Notes: generated from the letters alone by a model not told the origin. A stretch of 64,000 bases of DNA from Vibrio neonatus (GCF_024346975.1 NZ_AP024885.1:1-64000); one strand, 5' to 3'. Shown: positions 12,795-27,926, numbered from the stretch's first letter. Translations and numbers: made by a program.

Positions 12795-13019
12795 GGTTTT
12801 CTCTCCCAAAAAATGAGACAGCGATCATACTTAAGTATAAAAAATATTCAATATTTACTTGGGCTGTCGCTGAGAGAGTAAACCACGACTTTAACTTGTA
12901 CTTTACAGCGCGATAGCATTTTGCCTTATTTAGCGGTTCTTTCTATTTCTATTATGGCTAAACACGATTTCGCTAAACTGATACTATGCGCAATGACGCT
13001 TTATCTGTATTGAGGTTAA

Positions 13020-13961
13020 ATGGAACTAGAAGAAATTTATCGTCGCGATCTTAACTTACTAATTGCCTTGCGAGTGTTAGTCGAAGAAGGCAGCGTGAGT
13101 CGGGCGGCAATTAGACTTAATTTGAGCCAATCGGCAATGAGTCGTGTATTAGGTCGTTTGCGAGATTTACTCAATGATCCGCTATTTACGCGCAATGGAC
13201 AAAACCTCATTGCGACAGAAAAAGCCTTACAGATTAATGAGCAAATTCAGTTCCCACTAGAAGCCATTCGAGAATTGCTGACACCAACGGATTTTGATCC
13301 CTCGCAGTGCTCACAAAGGTTTGTTGTCGCTACTACTGATTACGCTATGCAGACCATCTTGCCGTTTGCCTTATCCAAAATTTACGATTTAGCGCCTAAT
13401 ATCTCATTAGATTTTCAGCCATTACAGCATGACAATATTTATCATCAGTTGACCGCCGAAAGAGTGGATATGGCGATTTGCCGTCCGGTTTCGGAAATAG
13501 CGCCTTTACGTCGAGAAGTGTTAGGTAAAGTAGGGGTTACATGCCTTGTTTCTAAAAATCATCCTTTGGCGGATGAAGTGTTATCTTTGCAGGACTTTTT
13601 GACTTTGCCACACGCAATGATTGCGATCAGTGATGGCGTGAAGTCGTTAATTGATGAGAGCTTGCTGGCGCACGGCAACATGAATTTAGTGCTACGTGCT
13701 TATCACTTGGAAGCGGCTCTTGCCATTGTTGATCGTTTGCCACTGGTAATTACAGTACCAGCTGATATCGCTTATTTGGTGGCAGAGAGACATAATTTAG
13801 TGGTTAAAGCGTTACCGTTTGAGTTTATAGCGTTTGATTATTCACTGATTTGGCATTCAAGATGCGATACTTCGCCTGCGCAAAAATGGCTACGGGCGGT
13901 ATTAAAAAGTGAGTGTGGAAGATTAATTGAAAAGCGGGTAATGGATATGGGGCTAGAGTAA
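13020..13961 (+). CDS. LysR-family transcriptional regulator
   Basis: A 313-residue LysR-type regulator. The winged helix-turn-helix is at about 8-67 (DLNLLIALRVLVEEGSVSRA then LNLSQSAMSRVLGRLRDLL), followed by a periplasmic-binding-protein-like effector domain (about 95-300). The LNLSQSAMSR and DPLFTRNG motifs resemble the LeuO/NodD/YidZ branch. The ATG at 13020 has GAGG upstream. It lies divergent from tusA and convergent with acuI. By position it could regulate either neighbour or act elsewhere; no effector can be read from the sequence. Confidence 0.88.
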   Translation: MELEEIYRRDLNLLIALRVLVEEGSVSRAAIRLNLSQSAMSRVLGRLRDLLNDPLFTRNGQNLIATEKALQINEQIQFPLEAIRELLTPTDFDPSQCSQRFVVATTDYAMQTILPFALSKIYDLAPNISLDFQPLQHDNIYHQLTAERVDMAICRPVSEIAPLRREVLGKVGVTCLVSKNHPLADEVLSLQDFLTLPHAMIAISDGVKSLIDESLLAHGNMNLVLRAYHLEAALAIVDRLPLVITVPADIAYLVAERHNLVVKALPFEFIAFDYSLIWHSRCDTSPAQKWLRAVLKSECGRLIEKRVMDMGLE

Positions 13962-13984
13962 GCCAGCAGATGACTCCGCTGGCT
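13961..13984. terminator. Hairpin between the convergent LysR gene and acuI
   Basis: AGCCAGC (13961-13967) and GCTGGCT (13978-13984) can pair, starting right at the LysR stop. A second hairpin, TTGCTG-CCCC-CAGCAA, lies at 13991-14006, next to the acuI stop. Neither has a clear T run, so the terminator call is tentative. Confidence 0.4.
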
Positions 13985-14007
13985 CATAGATTGCTGCCCC
14001 CAGCAAA

Positions 14008-14991
14008 CTAACTTACTTTAATCACGACACGACCGGTAATTTGACCATTAGTAATGTCGTTAGCTGCCTGAATCGCATCTTCTAGGTTAATCAGCTTAGT
14101 CGCTTGTTCGTAGAATGATGCAGGTAGCAATTCAACGAGACGTTGCCATGCTTGGATGCGTTTTTCTCTTGGGCACATAACTGAGTCAACACCTTGCAGG
14201 CGAACGTTACGTAGGATAAACGGCATTACGGTAGTAGGAAGATCGAAGCCGCCGGCTAGACCACATGCAGCTACAACACCGTTGTAGTTAGTTTGAGTCA
14301 GCACTTTAGCCAATACTTTACTACCAACAGTATCGACTGCTGCAGCCCAAAGTTGACGCTCTAGTGGTTTTGCTGGTTCTTCTAGTTCAGCACGCTCAAC
14401 GATGCGTGATGCGCCTAAGCTTTTTAGAAGCTCGCCATTTTGTGATGAACGACCTGTTACTGCCGCGACTGAGTAACCCAGTTGGCTTAGTAGAGTGACA
14501 GCTACGCTACCTACACCACCACTTGCGCCTGTTACTAGCACTTCGCCGTCTTCAGGTTTTACGCCGCCATCAACGATAGCTTGCACACAAAGCATTGCAG
14601 TAAAGCCCGCTGTACCTACACTCATTGCTTGTTGGCCAGAAAGACCATCAACTAAAGGAACTAACCAGTCACCTTTAAGACGTGCTTTCTCAGACATACC
14701 ACCCCAATGATTTTCACCGACACCCCAGCCAGTAAGAACCACTTTGTCACCTGCTTGATAACGATCATCTTCAGATGTAGTTACAGTACCGACTAAGTCG
14801 ATACCAGGAACCATAGGGAAGTTACGAATGATTTTGCCTTTACCTGTAATAGCAAGGCCATCTTTATAGTTTAGAGATGTATAGTCTACAGCGACCTCTA
14901 CATTACCCTCTGGTAATAGTGACTCATCAATTTGCTCAATTGCTGCAAAGGTTTTTTTATCTTCTTGGTTTAGAACAAGTGCTTTGAACAT
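14008..14991 (-). CDS. acuI: Acryloyl-CoA reductase AcuI/YhdH
   Basis: AcuI is an NADPH-dependent medium-chain dehydrogenase/reductase that converts acryloyl-CoA to propionyl-CoA. It protects cells from acrylate, including acrylate made from the marine osmolyte DMSP. The 327-residue protein starts MFKALVLNQEDKKT and has the family blocks SLNYKDGLAITGKGKIIRNF (about 54), PGIDLVGTV (about 77) and the nucleotide-binding VTGASGGVGSVAV (about 153). No zinc-ligand cysteine cluster is apparent, in line with the YhdH/AcuI group. It is a single gene on the minus strand, with no DMSP lyase gene next to it. Confidence 0.9.
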   Translation of the reverse strand: MFKALVLNQEDKKTFAAIEQIDESLLPEGNVEVAVDYTSLNYKDGLAITGKGKIIRNFPMVPGIDLVGTVTTSEDDRYQAGDKVVLTGWGVGENHWGGMSEKARLKGDWLVPLVDGLSGQQAMSVGTAGFTAMLCVQAIVDGGVKPEDGEVLVTGASGGVGSVAVTLLSQLGYSVAAVTGRSSQNGELLKSLGASRIVERAELEEPAKPLERQLWAAAVDTVGSKVLAKVLTQTNYNGVVAACGLAGGFDLPTTVMPFILRNVRLQGVDSVMCPREKRIQAWQRLVELLPASFYEQATKLINLEDAIQAANDITNGQITGRVVIKVS

Positions 14992-15129
14992 CAGTTACTC
15001 CAAAGGGGTTATGTATTTGATTGCCAGTAAGTCTAGATAACAATTTCGAATAAAAAAAATGATTTGTCATCATTCTAACTATGCATCAAACGCATTAATT
15101 GCAGGAAAGATATGATTTTGTAGTTGGAA

Positions 15130-15170
15130 AGCCACCTCTAGATGCTATAGATAAAGCGTAAGAGGTGGCT
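15130..15170 (-). terminator. Candidate terminator of fadBA
   Basis: AGCCACCTCT and AGAGGTGGCT form a perfect 10-bp stem 15 bp beyond the fadA stop. On the minus strand it is followed only by TTTCC, so termination may be weak or Rho-assisted. Confidence 0.6.
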
Positions 15171-15184
15171 CATAAAAGGTAGGG

Positions 15185-16351
<1,167 letters not shown>

Positions 16352-16367
16352 TTATTCCTCTTATTGA

Positions 16368-18539
16368 TTACAAGCTGGTGGATTGTTGGTTGGCGTAAAA
16401 GCTATCGCCGGAGCTCGCCATGCTGTACAGCAATTGCGGTGCTTTATAGAGAGCGCCGAGTGACTGATATTTTTCACACAGAGCAAGGTAATTATTGATG
16501 CCTAAGCTATCTAGATAACGGAACACACCACCCCTAAATGGCGGAAAGCCTAAGCCATAAACTAGCGCCATATCCGCTTCTTGTGGTGAGGCGATAATGT
16601 TTTCTTCAAGGCAGAGCACCACTTCATTGATCATTGGAATCATCATGCGTTGAATTAATTCTTCATCACTGAATGTTTGCTGCGGTGCTTTTAGTGCTTG
16701 TAAGCACTTTAGAACATCAGGGTTAAAGGTTTTCTTTGGTTTTCCTTTTCTATCCGGCTGATATTCGTAGAAGCCAGCGCCATTTTTTTGTCCGTAGTGT
16801 TTTTCTGCAAATAACAGGTCTATAGCGTCGGTGCCTTGCTTCGCCATACGTTTAGGGAAGCCCTCAGCCATTACTTTTTGCGCATGATGCGCGGTATCTA
16901 GCCCTACCACATCCAACAGATAAGCCGGTCCCATTGGCCAGCCAAATTGACGCTCCATGACTTTATCTATGTGTTGGAAATCAGCGCCATCATTAACTAA
17001 CTGGCTAAATCCATTGAAGTAGGGGAATAAAACGCGGTTTACAAAGAAGCCGGGACAATCATTGACCACTATCGGCGATTTACCCATTTGCGCGGCGTAA
17101 GCTACAACTCTATTGATGGTATCTTCTGAGGTTTTTTCTCCACGAATAATTTCGACTAAAGGCATACGGTGCACAGGATTAAAGAAATGCATGCCACAGA
17201 AGTTTTCTGGTCTTTGTAAAGATTGCGCCAGTAGGTTGATAGGGATAGTACTGGTGTTGGAAGTAATAACGGCGTCAGGGCTAGTGTATTGCTCCACCTC
17301 AGCTAGCACGCTAGCTTTAATCTTCGGGTTTTCAACTACTGCTTCGATGATGACATCGGCTTGTTCAATACCAGCGTAGTGCAAACTTGGAGTAATAGAG
17401 GTAAGCACCTTAGCCACTTTTTGTGCTTTGATGCGCCCGCGCTCCAATCGTGCATTGAGCAATTTTGACGCCTCCTCTAGCCCCAAATCAAGGGAAGGTT
17501 GAGCAATATCCTTCATTAATACTGGAACATCTTTTAACGCGGATTGATAAGCAATACCTCCGCCCATAATACCTGCGCCAAGCACTCCGGCACGTAGCGT
17601 GGGCTTGGTGGAGGCTTTAGCGGCTTTTTTCGCTAGCCCTTTTATGTATTGGTCATTAAGGAATAATCCCACTAAAGACGTTGCTACTTCGGTTTGGGTT
17701 AGGGTGATAAAGTTTTCTCGCTCAATATCAAGAGCTTCATCTCGGGCAAAACCTGCGGCCTGTTCGATAGTTTTAACGGCCATCATAGGGGCAGGGTAGT
17801 GTGGACCTGCTTTTTGAGCGACCAATCCTTTGGCGGTAGTAAAGCTCATTATGGCTTCTAGCTTGGCAAGCTTTAACGGTGCCGTTTTATTATGGCGACG
17901 CTCTTGCCAATCAATAACGCCTTGATTGGCATCTTTGATCAGTGCAACCGCAGAGCTAAACAATGCATCAGTGTCTACTATGGCATCAATTAAACCAATC
18001 TTGAGTAGCTTATCGGCACGCTTTGAGCTTCCGGCAGTGATAATTTCCATTGCGTTATCAGCGCCCACTAAGCGGGGCAGTCGCACTGTTCCACCAAAGC
18101 CGGGCATGATGCCAAGTTTTGTTTCGGGTAGACCGATATTGGCGGTTTTATCAGCCAAGCGAAAATCGGTGGCTAGAATGGCCTCACAACCGCCGCCAAG
18201 TGCATGACCTTTGATAATAGAGATAGTAGGAACAGGAAGGTCTTCAAGATTATTGAAGATGGAGTTGGCAAATAGTAGCCATTGATCAAGCTCTTGTTTA
18301 GGTTTAGCAAACAACCCAAGAAACTCGGTAATATCAGCTCCCACAATAAAGGCATCTTTGTCACTTGTGACGATGACACCTGCTAGGTTCTCAACCTGTT
18401 GTGTAGCTTTAATCCCTGCATCTAATGCGGAAAGGGTTTTCAGATCGAGCTTATTAACTGAGTTATCCCCACAAAAGCATATCTCTACTATGCCATCTTG
18501 GTGTTCTTTGACCGTGAGGGTCTCTGCTTGATAGATCAT
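16368..18539 (-). CDS. fadB: Fatty acid oxidation complex subunit alpha FadB
   Basis: FadB is the multifunctional alpha subunit. Its N-terminal crotonase domain (about 1-190) hydrates enoyl-CoA and isomerises double bonds; [20 protein letters not shown] is the oxyanion-hole region near 110. The NAD-binding 3-hydroxyacyl-CoA dehydrogenase domain starts at about 315 ([15 protein letters not shown]) and is followed by [17 protein letters not shown] and the C-terminal dehydrogenase repeats. The 723 residues match the family (about 729). A FadR-like operator lies 44 bp upstream of the ATG. It forms an operon with fadA. Confidence 0.97.
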   Translation of the reverse strand: MIYQAETLTVKEHQDGIVEICFCGDNSVNKLDLKTLSALDAGIKATQQVENLAGVIVTSDKDAFIVGADITEFLGLFAKPKQELDQWLLFANSIFNNLEDLPVPTISIIKGHALGGGCEAILATDFRLADKTANIGLPETKLGIMPGFGGTVRLPRLVGADNAMEIITAGSSKRADKLLKIGLIDAIVDTDALFSSAVALIKDANQGVIDWQERRHNKTAPLKLAKLEAIMSFTTAKGLVAQKAGPHYPAPMMAVKTIEQAAGFARDEALDIERENFITLTQTEVATSLVGLFLNDQYIKGLAKKAAKASTKPTLRAGVLGAGIMGGGIAYQSALKDVPVLMKDIAQPSLDLGLEEASKLLNARLERGRIKAQKVAKVLTSITPSLHYAGIEQADVIIEAVVENPKIKASVLAEVEQYTSPDAVITSNTSTIPINLLAQSLQRPENFCGMHFFNPVHRMPLVEIIRGEKTSEDTINRVVAYAAQMGKSPIVVNDCPGFFVNRVLFPYFNGFSQLVNDGADFQHIDKVMERQFGWPMGPAYLLDVVGLDTAHHAQKVMAEGFPKRMAKQGTDAIDLLFAEKHYGQKNGAGFYEYQPDRKGKPKKTFNPDVLKCLQALKAPQQTFSDEELIQRMMIPMINEVVLCLEENIIASPQEADMALVYGLGFPPFRGGVFRYLDSLGINNYLALCEKYQSLGALYKAPQLLYSMASSGDSFYANQQSTSL

Positions 18540-18582
18540 CCGTGTTCTCCATAAATCGAGTCAGCCTAATGGCGAGACAGTA

Positions 18583-18599
18583 TTGTGGTATGACCAGTT
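18583..18599. promoter_or_regulatory. FadR operator upstream of fadB
   Basis: The 17-mer TTGTGGTATGACCAGTT contains the core TGGTATGACCA, differing from the FadR core TGGTCNGACCA at a single fixed position. FadR represses fadBA until long-chain acyl-CoA is present, and the position just ahead of fadB fits this role. It is called from the sequence match alone. Confidence 0.65.
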
Positions 18600-18734
18600 A
18601 AGTTTGACTATCAAATGCGTAAATATCAATACATTTATTTAACATTTCGTCAACAATGTGTTGTGTGTGCCACTATTAATTGAAAGTGCTTCTCGTGATA
18701 AACTGTTTCAATTACCTCAAAATGCGCAGATCTA

Positions 18735-19352
18735 ATGAACGTCTCTCCTTATTTAACACCGGCTAAATCAATGGTTTTTGAAGAAGAAATCAAGAAGAGT
18801 CAGTTTATTACCTACTTAGCTCACACTCCGTCCATTGAAGCGGCCAAAGCATTTGTAGATGAAATAAAGGCGAAACATAATGACGCGAGACATAATTGCT
18901 GGGCGTTTGTTGCTGGTCGTCCTGAAGATTCAATGAAGTGGGGCTTTAGTGATGATGGTGAGCCGTCTGGCACAGCAGGGAAACCTATCCTTGCTCAACT
19001 AACCGGATCTGGCGTAGGGGAGATCACTGCCGTTGTAACCCGTTATTATGGAGGCATTCGTTTAGGTACGGGTGGCTTGGTAAAGGCATATGGTGGCGGA
19101 GTGCAACAGGCATTAAAGCTACTCGAAACCATCGAGAAGAAGATTACTACTCAGTTAATCGTAGAAGTAGACTACTCTCTCATATCATTAACTCAGTCTA
19201 TTATGGCGCAGTATGGTGCAGTGGAAATAGATGCTACTTATGATATTAGCGCTAAACTGACCGTGGAGATTGAAGTTCTGCATGAAAGCGACTTTATTCT
19301 GACTATGACTAATAAAACCGGGGCGAGAGCCTTAATTTCAAGGATGAGCTAA
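18735..19352 (+). CDS. yigZ: IMPACT-family protein YigZ
   Basis: A 205-residue member of the YigZ/IMPACT family. The N-terminal UPF0029 domain (about 15-125) contains DARHNCWAFVAG and the family block TRYYGGIRLGTGGLVKAYGG (about 102-121). The C-terminal DUF1949 ferredoxin-like domain covers about 140-200. Eukaryotic IMPACT regulates the kinase GCN2; the bacterial role is not settled. It is 7 bp upstream of trkH, an arrangement also seen in enterobacteria and vibrios, so it is cotranscribed with the potassium channel gene. Confidence 0.93.
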   Translation: MNVSPYLTPAKSMVFEEEIKKSQFITYLAHTPSIEAAKAFVDEIKAKHNDARHNCWAFVAGRPEDSMKWGFSDDGEPSGTAGKPILAQLTGSGVGEITAVVTRYYGGIRLGTGGLVKAYGGGVQQALKLLETIEKKITTQLIVEVDYSLISLTQSIMAQYGAVEIDATYDISAKLTVEIEVLHESDFILTMTNKTGARALISRMS

Positions 19353-19359
19353 CCCTAGT

Positions 19360-20817
19360 ATGCAGTTTCGTTCCATTATTCGAATAGTAGGTCTGCTACT
19401 CGCACTCTTTAGTGTCTCTATGTTAGCGCCTGCGGGTGTTGCTCTCATCTATAGAGATGGTGCGGGTGTTCCCTTCGTCGTGACCTTCATCATCTTACTT
19501 ATTTGTGGTTTTGCTTGTTGGTTTCCTAACCGTCGCCAAAAGCGAGACTTAAAAGCCCGAGATGGCTTTTTGATTGTTGTATTATTCTGGACGGTTATCG
19601 GCAGTGCAGGCTCATTGCCTTTTCTACTGGTAAATAGTGCCTCTGTTAGTGTCGCCGATGCCTTTTTTGAATCATTCTCTGCTTTGACCACAACAGGGGC
19701 TACGGTTCTTGTTGGCTTAGATGATTTACCTAAAGCAATCCTCTTTTATAGACAGTTTCTACAATGGTTTGGCGGAATGGGGATCATTGTATTAGCGGTA
19801 GCTATTTTACCTATGCTTGGCATTGGTGGTATGCAGCTATATAGAGCCGAAATCCCGGGTCCAGTAAAAGACAGTAAAATGACCCCAAGGATAGCTGAGA
19901 CTGCTAAAGCACTTTGGTACATCTACCTTAGTCTGACGGTTGCTTGTGCGATTGCCTTCTGGCTAGCAGGAATGACCTTCTTTGATGCAATAGGGCATAG
20001 CTTCTCTACGATTGCTATCGGTGGCTTCTCTACTCACGATGCCAGCATGGCGTATTTTGATAGCTACGCGATTAATATGATCACCGTCGTCTTCTTATTA
20101 ATCTCTGCTTGTAACTACTCTTTGCACTTTGCTGCATTTGCCTCTGGTGGGGTGCATCCTAAGTACTATTTAAAAGACCCAGAATTTAGAGCCTTCATTT
20201 TTATTCAAGTCATGCTATTCCTGATCTGCTTTTTGGTGTTACTAAACCATCACAGTTATGACACCTATTACGAAGCGTTTGACCAAGCACTGTTCCAAAG
20301 TGTTTCTATTTCAACAACCGCAGGCTTTACCACCACCGGTTTTGCGCAGTGGCCTCTATTTCTACCTATGTTATTACTGTTTTCATCTTTCATTGGGGGA
20401 TGTGCAGGCTCTACCGGTGGTGGGATGAAAGTCATCAGAATATTGTTGCTTACGTTGCAGGGCTTTAGAGAGTTAAAGCGATTGGTTCACCCGCGAGCGG
20501 TGTTCACCATAAAATTGGGCAGCAAAGCTCTACCTTCTAAGGTTATTGATGCAGTGTGGGGTTTCTTCTCGGCGTATGCGTTGGTCTTCGTCATATGTAT
20601 GTTGGCATTAATAGCAACAGGTATGGATGAGCTCACCGCATTTTCTGCTGTCGCCTCAACCTTAAATAACCTCGGCCCTGGATTGGGTGAGGTATCTCTG
20701 CATTACGGTGACATTAGCGATTCTGCAAAATGGGTGTTGGTGATCTCTATGTTGTTTGGTCGATTAGAAGTATTCACCTTATTAATTTTATTTACTCCAG
20801 CGTTTTGGAAAAATTAG
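19360..20817 (+). CDS. trkH: Trk potassium uptake system, membrane subunit TrkH
   Basis: TrkH is the K+-conducting integral membrane subunit of the low-affinity Trk system; it works with the NAD-binding regulator TrkA. The 485 residues are highly hydrophobic and fit the four repeated membrane-pore-membrane units. Pore-loop signatures are visible, including ALTTTGATV (about 108), WFGGMGIIVLAVAILPMLG (about 137), STTAGFTTTGFAQ (about 316) and GCAGSTGGGMKV (about 347). It sits between yigZ (7 bp) and hemG (10 bp), the common gammaproteobacterial order. Confidence 0.96.
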   Translation: MQFRSIIRIVGLLLALFSVSMLAPAGVALIYRDGAGVPFVVTFIILLICGFACWFPNRRQKRDLKARDGFLIVVLFWTVIGSAGSLPFLLVNSASVSVADAFFESFSALTTTGATVLVGLDDLPKAILFYRQFLQWFGGMGIIVLAVAILPMLGIGGMQLYRAEIPGPVKDSKMTPRIAETAKALWYIYLSLTVACAIAFWLAGMTFFDAIGHSFSTIAIGGFSTHDASMAYFDSYAINMITVVFLLISACNYSLHFAAFASGGVHPKYYLKDPEFRAFIFIQVMLFLICFLVLLNHHSYDTYYEAFDQALFQSVSISTTAGFTTTGFAQWPLFLPMLLLFSSFIGGCAGSTGGGMKVIRILLLTLQGFRELKRLVHPRAVFTIKLGSKALPSKVIDAVWGFFSAYALVFVICMLALIATGMDELTAFSAVASTLNNLGPGLGEVSLHYGDISDSAKWVLVISMLFGRLEVFTLLILFTPAFWKN

Positions 20818-20827
20818 GGAAAGAACA

Positions 20828-21364
20828 TTGAAAAAGGCGGCATTGCTGTATTCCACGAGTGACGGTCAAACAAAAAAGATTTTGGCCCACATAGAAAGTG
20901 AATTAGAAGGGTTTACCTGCGAATCATTTGATATCTCTTTAGTGAACACTATCGACCTGTTAGCTTTTGATCGCGTCGTCATCGGTGCATCTATTCGTTA
21001 TGGGCATTTAAATAAGAAGCTTTACCAGTTTATTGAAAAGCACTTAGTGCAATTGCAGCAGAGCAATGCAGCGTTCTTTTGTGTCAACTTAACCGCAAGA
21101 AAAGAAGAGCAAGGCAAGGACACCCCAGAAGGAAGTGCGTATATCAAAACCTTCCTTAAAAAATCACCTTGGCAGCCAAAGCTGATTGGCGTGTTTGCCG
21201 GAGCGCTTCTTTATCCTAGATATAACTTCTTAGACAAATTTATGATTCGTTTAATTATGTCTATGACTGGGGGAGAAACGGATACCACTAAAGAGGTCGA
21301 GTACACCAACTGGCAAAAGGTCTCTTTATTTAGCCAAAAAGTCGCAAAAATGGATGGAAATTAA
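20828..21364 (+). CDS. hemG: Menaquinone-dependent protoporphyrinogen IX oxidase HemG
   Basis: HemG is a flavodoxin-like FMN protein that oxidises protoporphyrinogen IX to protoporphyrin IX, the step before ferrochelatase, and passes electrons to respiratory quinones. The 178-residue protein has the flavodoxin start AALLYSTSDGQTKKI (FMN phosphate loop at about 9-15), VIGASIRYGHL (about 56), and the long insertion loop typical of HemG between about 120 and 150. The start is a TTG at 20828, preceded by GGGAAAGAA; no ATG is suitably placed. It ends the yigZ-trkH-hemG run immediately ahead of the rRNA operon. Confidence 0.92.
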   Translation: MKKAALLYSTSDGQTKKILAHIESELEGFTCESFDISLVNTIDLLAFDRVVIGASIRYGHLNKKLYQFIEKHLVQLQQSNAAFFCVNLTARKEEQGKDTPEGSAYIKTFLKKSPWQPKLIGVFAGALLYPRYNFLDKFMIRLIMSMTGGETDTTKEVEYTNWQKVSLFSQKVAKMDGN

Positions 21365-21409
21365 TCGTTTTTAAAAGCTGTTGTCGCAAAATTAACCGAA
21401 CAGAATTTA

Positions 21410-21462
21410 ATTATAAAAAAACCTTAAAAAACGCTTGCCAACGTGACGCAGGTCTCTATAAT
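21410..21462 (+). promoter_or_regulatory. rrn P1 promoter with UP element
   Basis: TTGCCA (21435-21440), a 16-bp spacer, and TATAAT (21457-21462) are followed by GCGCC. This GC-rich discriminator is typical of stringently controlled rrn P1 promoters. The A/T-rich run at about 21410-21432 is a plausible UP element. Confidence 0.85.
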
Positions 21463-21571
21463 GCGCCCCACTGACACGGCAACAGCGACAACGCTTCGCA
21501 GTGATTCAGTCGGCAAATTAGCTGAACCATTTGAGTTTAACTTCTCTTAGAAAATAAATTCAAAAAAGTGT

Positions 21572-21599
21572 TTGACACTACGGTTCAAAACGCTAGAAT
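21572..21599 (+). promoter_or_regulatory. rrn P2 promoter
   Basis: TTGACA (21572-21577), a 16-bp spacer and TAGAAT (21594-21599) lie about 137 bp after P1, the usual tandem arrangement of rRNA operons. Confidence 0.75.
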
Positions 21600-21632
21600 A
21601 GCCGTCCACTTGAGAGGTAAGCCTCGATAGTG

Positions 21633-21644
21633 TGCTCTTTAACA
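21633..21644 (+). promoter_or_regulatory. boxA antitermination site of the rrn leader
   Basis: TGCTCTTTAACA matches the conserved rRNA boxA to which NusB-NusE bind. A second copy (GTTCTTTAACA) lies before the 23S gene near 23835. The rest of the leader up to 21861 shows no gene. Confidence 0.85.
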
Positions 21645-21861
21645 ATTTAAACCTATCAATCTGTGTGGGCACTCGTTGATGATAATCGAAAAGATTTATC
21701 AATGAACTGAGTGACCAATACAATGATTTTTAATCATTGGCACAGTCAATTCATTATCGTTCTGTTGGAACGATAATAGCTTTAGAATTACTTCTTTATT
21801 TATAAAGAAAGAGTTTTGAAGTCAGTATTCATTGAGCCGGTCGCAAGACCAAAAAAAACTT

Positions 21862-23414
<1,553 letters not shown>

Positions 23415-23506
23415 TACGATGATTATTCACGATGAGTGTCCACACAGATTGATATGGTTTAGAAAGTAAAGAGATTCGAGATGTCCCCCAAGACATCTCA
23501 CTTAGT

Positions 23507-23582
23507 GTCCCGTTCGTCTAGAGGCCTAGGACACCGCCCTTTCACGGCGGTAACAGGGGTTCGACTCCCCTACGGGATACCA
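23507..23582 (+). tRNA. tRNA-Glu (UUC)
   Basis: A 76-nt cloverleaf with acceptor GTCCCGT/ACGGGAT, anticodon TTC in loop CTTTCAC, T-loop GGTTCGACTCC and an encoded CCA. It is the first spacer tRNA after 16S. Confidence 0.96.
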
Positions 23583-23584
23583 TT

Positions 23585-23660
23585 GGGTCGTTAGCTCAGC
23601 TGGTAGAGCAGTTGACTTTTAATCAATTGGTCGCAGGTTCGAATCCTGCACGACCCACCA
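23585..23660 (+). tRNA. tRNA-Lys (UUU)
   Basis: A 76-nt tRNA with acceptor GGGTCGT/ACGACCC, anticodon TTT in loop CTTTTAA, T-loop GGTTCGAATCC and an encoded CCA. It lies 2 bp after tRNA-Glu. Confidence 0.96.
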
Positions 23661-23688
23661 TTTCCTACCACAGGAAACGAAATAATGT

Positions 23689-23764
23689 GGGCGATTAGCT
23701 CAGTTGGGAGAGCACCTCCCTTACAAGGAGGGGGTCACTGGTTCGAGCCCAGTATCGCCCACCA
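23689..23764 (+). tRNA. tRNA-Val (UAC)
   Basis: A 76-nt tRNA with acceptor GGGCGAT/ATCGCCC, anticodon TAC in loop CTTACAA, T-loop GGTTCGAGCCC and an encoded CCA. The Glu-Lys-Val spacer set is one of the known Vibrio spacer types. Confidence 0.96.
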
Positions 23765-24103
23765 TCTTTAAGCATACTTCTCTTAGAAATAGAGAGGTGA
23801 GTGTGTTTAAAAATGGTTCAATTATTTGAATCTCGTTCTTTAACAATTTGGAAAGCTGACGATAAGTAATGTGATTTCATTACTTATCAAATTTAAAAGT
23901 TCTCAAATCCTAATGATTTATCATTAGGTACCAACACACATTCAAGTGTTCTTGGGAATGTATTCTTGCCAGAATGCATTCAAATTTGAGTCCGGCAAAA
24001 TCGAATGTTATCTCGCTCATAATAAAGAGATAACGCACCTTGGAAACGTCATACTACGTTGTAGCAAACGTATTGCGTTAAGCAAGACCCTTTGGGGTTG
24101 TAT
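23765..24103 (+). other. Spacer between tRNA-Val and 23S
   Basis: No gene is seen. It holds a boxA-like GTTCTTTAACA near 23835, a perfect 11-bp hairpin (GATAAGTAATG 23861-23871 with CATTACTTATC 23878-23888), and the left arm of the 23S processing stalk. ACCCTTTGGGGTTGTATGG just before 24104 is nearly complementary to the bases right after the 23S 3' end, giving an RNase III substrate. Confidence 0.7.
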
Positions 24104-26992
<2,889 letters not shown>

Positions 26993-27080
26993 ACAACACC
27001 CAAGGGGTTTTGTGGACTCAAAGTAAGAACTTTGAATGTGTGACATAACTTTTAAGACAGCTTTCTAAATTTTAAAATTT

Positions 27081-27200
27081 TGCTTGGCGACCATAGCATT
27101 GTGGACCCACCTGATTCCATGCCGAACTCAGAAGTGAAACACAATAGCGCCGATGGTAGTGTGGGGTTTCCCCATGTGAGAGTAGGACATCGCCAGGCTT
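27081..27200 (+). rRNA. 5S ribosomal RNA
   Basis: 120 nt from TGCTTGGCGACC to CGCCAGGCTT, whose ends pair with each other. The conserved CCGAACTCAGAAGTGAAAC segment is at about 27121-27139. Confidence 0.96.
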
Positions 27201-27279
27201 TAATTAAGTTTTTAGATTTTATATCTAGAGACAAAAACTAGATAAGGCATCTATAAGACCTTAACTAGTAACAATTTGT

Positions 27280-27370
27280 GGAGAGATGGCTGAGTGGTCG
27301 AAAGCACCGGTCTTGAAAACCGGCAACCGTTAATAGCGGTTCTAGGGTTCAAATCCCTATCTCTCCGCCA
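27280..27370 (+). tRNA. tRNA-Ser (UGA)
   Basis: A 91-nt class II tRNA with a long variable arm (CAACCGTTAATAGCGGTT). The anticodon TGA is in loop CTTGAAA, the T-loop is GGTTCAAATCC, and CCA is encoded. It lies 79 bp after 5S, before the first good terminator, so it may be the last gene of the rrn transcript. Confidence 0.95.
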
Positions 27371-27375
27371 CATTT

Positions 27376-27402
27376 AAAGCCCTGATTTATCAGGGCTTTT
27401 TT
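27376..27402 (+). terminator. Terminator of the rrn operon / tRNA-Ser
   Basis: AAAGCCCTGA-TTTA-TCAGGGCTTT with a following T run (six T) forms a strong intrinsic terminator 6 bp after the tRNA-Ser CCA. Confidence 0.92.
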
Positions 27403-27517
27403 CCGTTTCTGGAACCCCAAAAAACTCAGGTGAGTCAATGTATCTATATTAGCGGCTATTTTGTCTGCGCTTGCACCCCTAAAAATCTGGTGCAACAAGA
27501 CTATCCAATCGATATTA

Positions 27518-27926
27518 TACCAATCTGGAAAATTAACTGGTCAGGTCAATCCAATCCCTTGTGCATATTTGAGCAACTCTACTAGTGCTTTTCAGAAACT
27601 GGCTCAACTGTTCACGCTGCTCAACGTTAAGAAATGCAGGGCGATCTGTCCTTGGTTTTTCTTGTAGCCCTTCAAGGCCTTCCTCTAGGAATGTTTGTAC
27701 CCACTTATTTACACTAGTCCTACTAACTTTAAGGAACTTAGCTATTTGGGTACGAGAATTAGACCATCCTTAAAATGAGCCAGTGCGAGTAATCGCATTT
27801 TCATCTGTATAGATTTTTGTTTGCTAGCAAGCTTTTTAAAATCAATGTCATTTAGGCTGTCCATTGCATCCATTCTTTTGTAAAAGTAGCAAGTCTAATT
27901 AGATCATATTTTTACTTAGAATGGTA
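27518..27926 (-). pseudogene. Internally deleted IS630-type element
   Basis: Read on the minus strand, this remnant codes for the helix-turn-helix start of an IS630-family transposase (about MDSLNDIDFKKLASKQKS, then SRTQIAKFLKVSRTSVNKW and LEEGLEGLQEKP). There is a frameshift near 27770. The sequence then jumps straight to the last residues RDWIDLTS and a stop. The whole DDE core is missing. TACCAATCTGG at 27518 and CAGAATGGTA-like bases ending at 27926 look like the terminal repeats with TA target sites. It is a relative, not a copy, of the element at 58327. It cannot encode an active transposase. Confidence 0.75.

Noticed and set aside
14008..14991. acuI as part of a DMSP breakdown cluster
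   Set aside because: No DMSP lyase or demethylase gene is nearby; the enzyme alone is a common detoxification protein.
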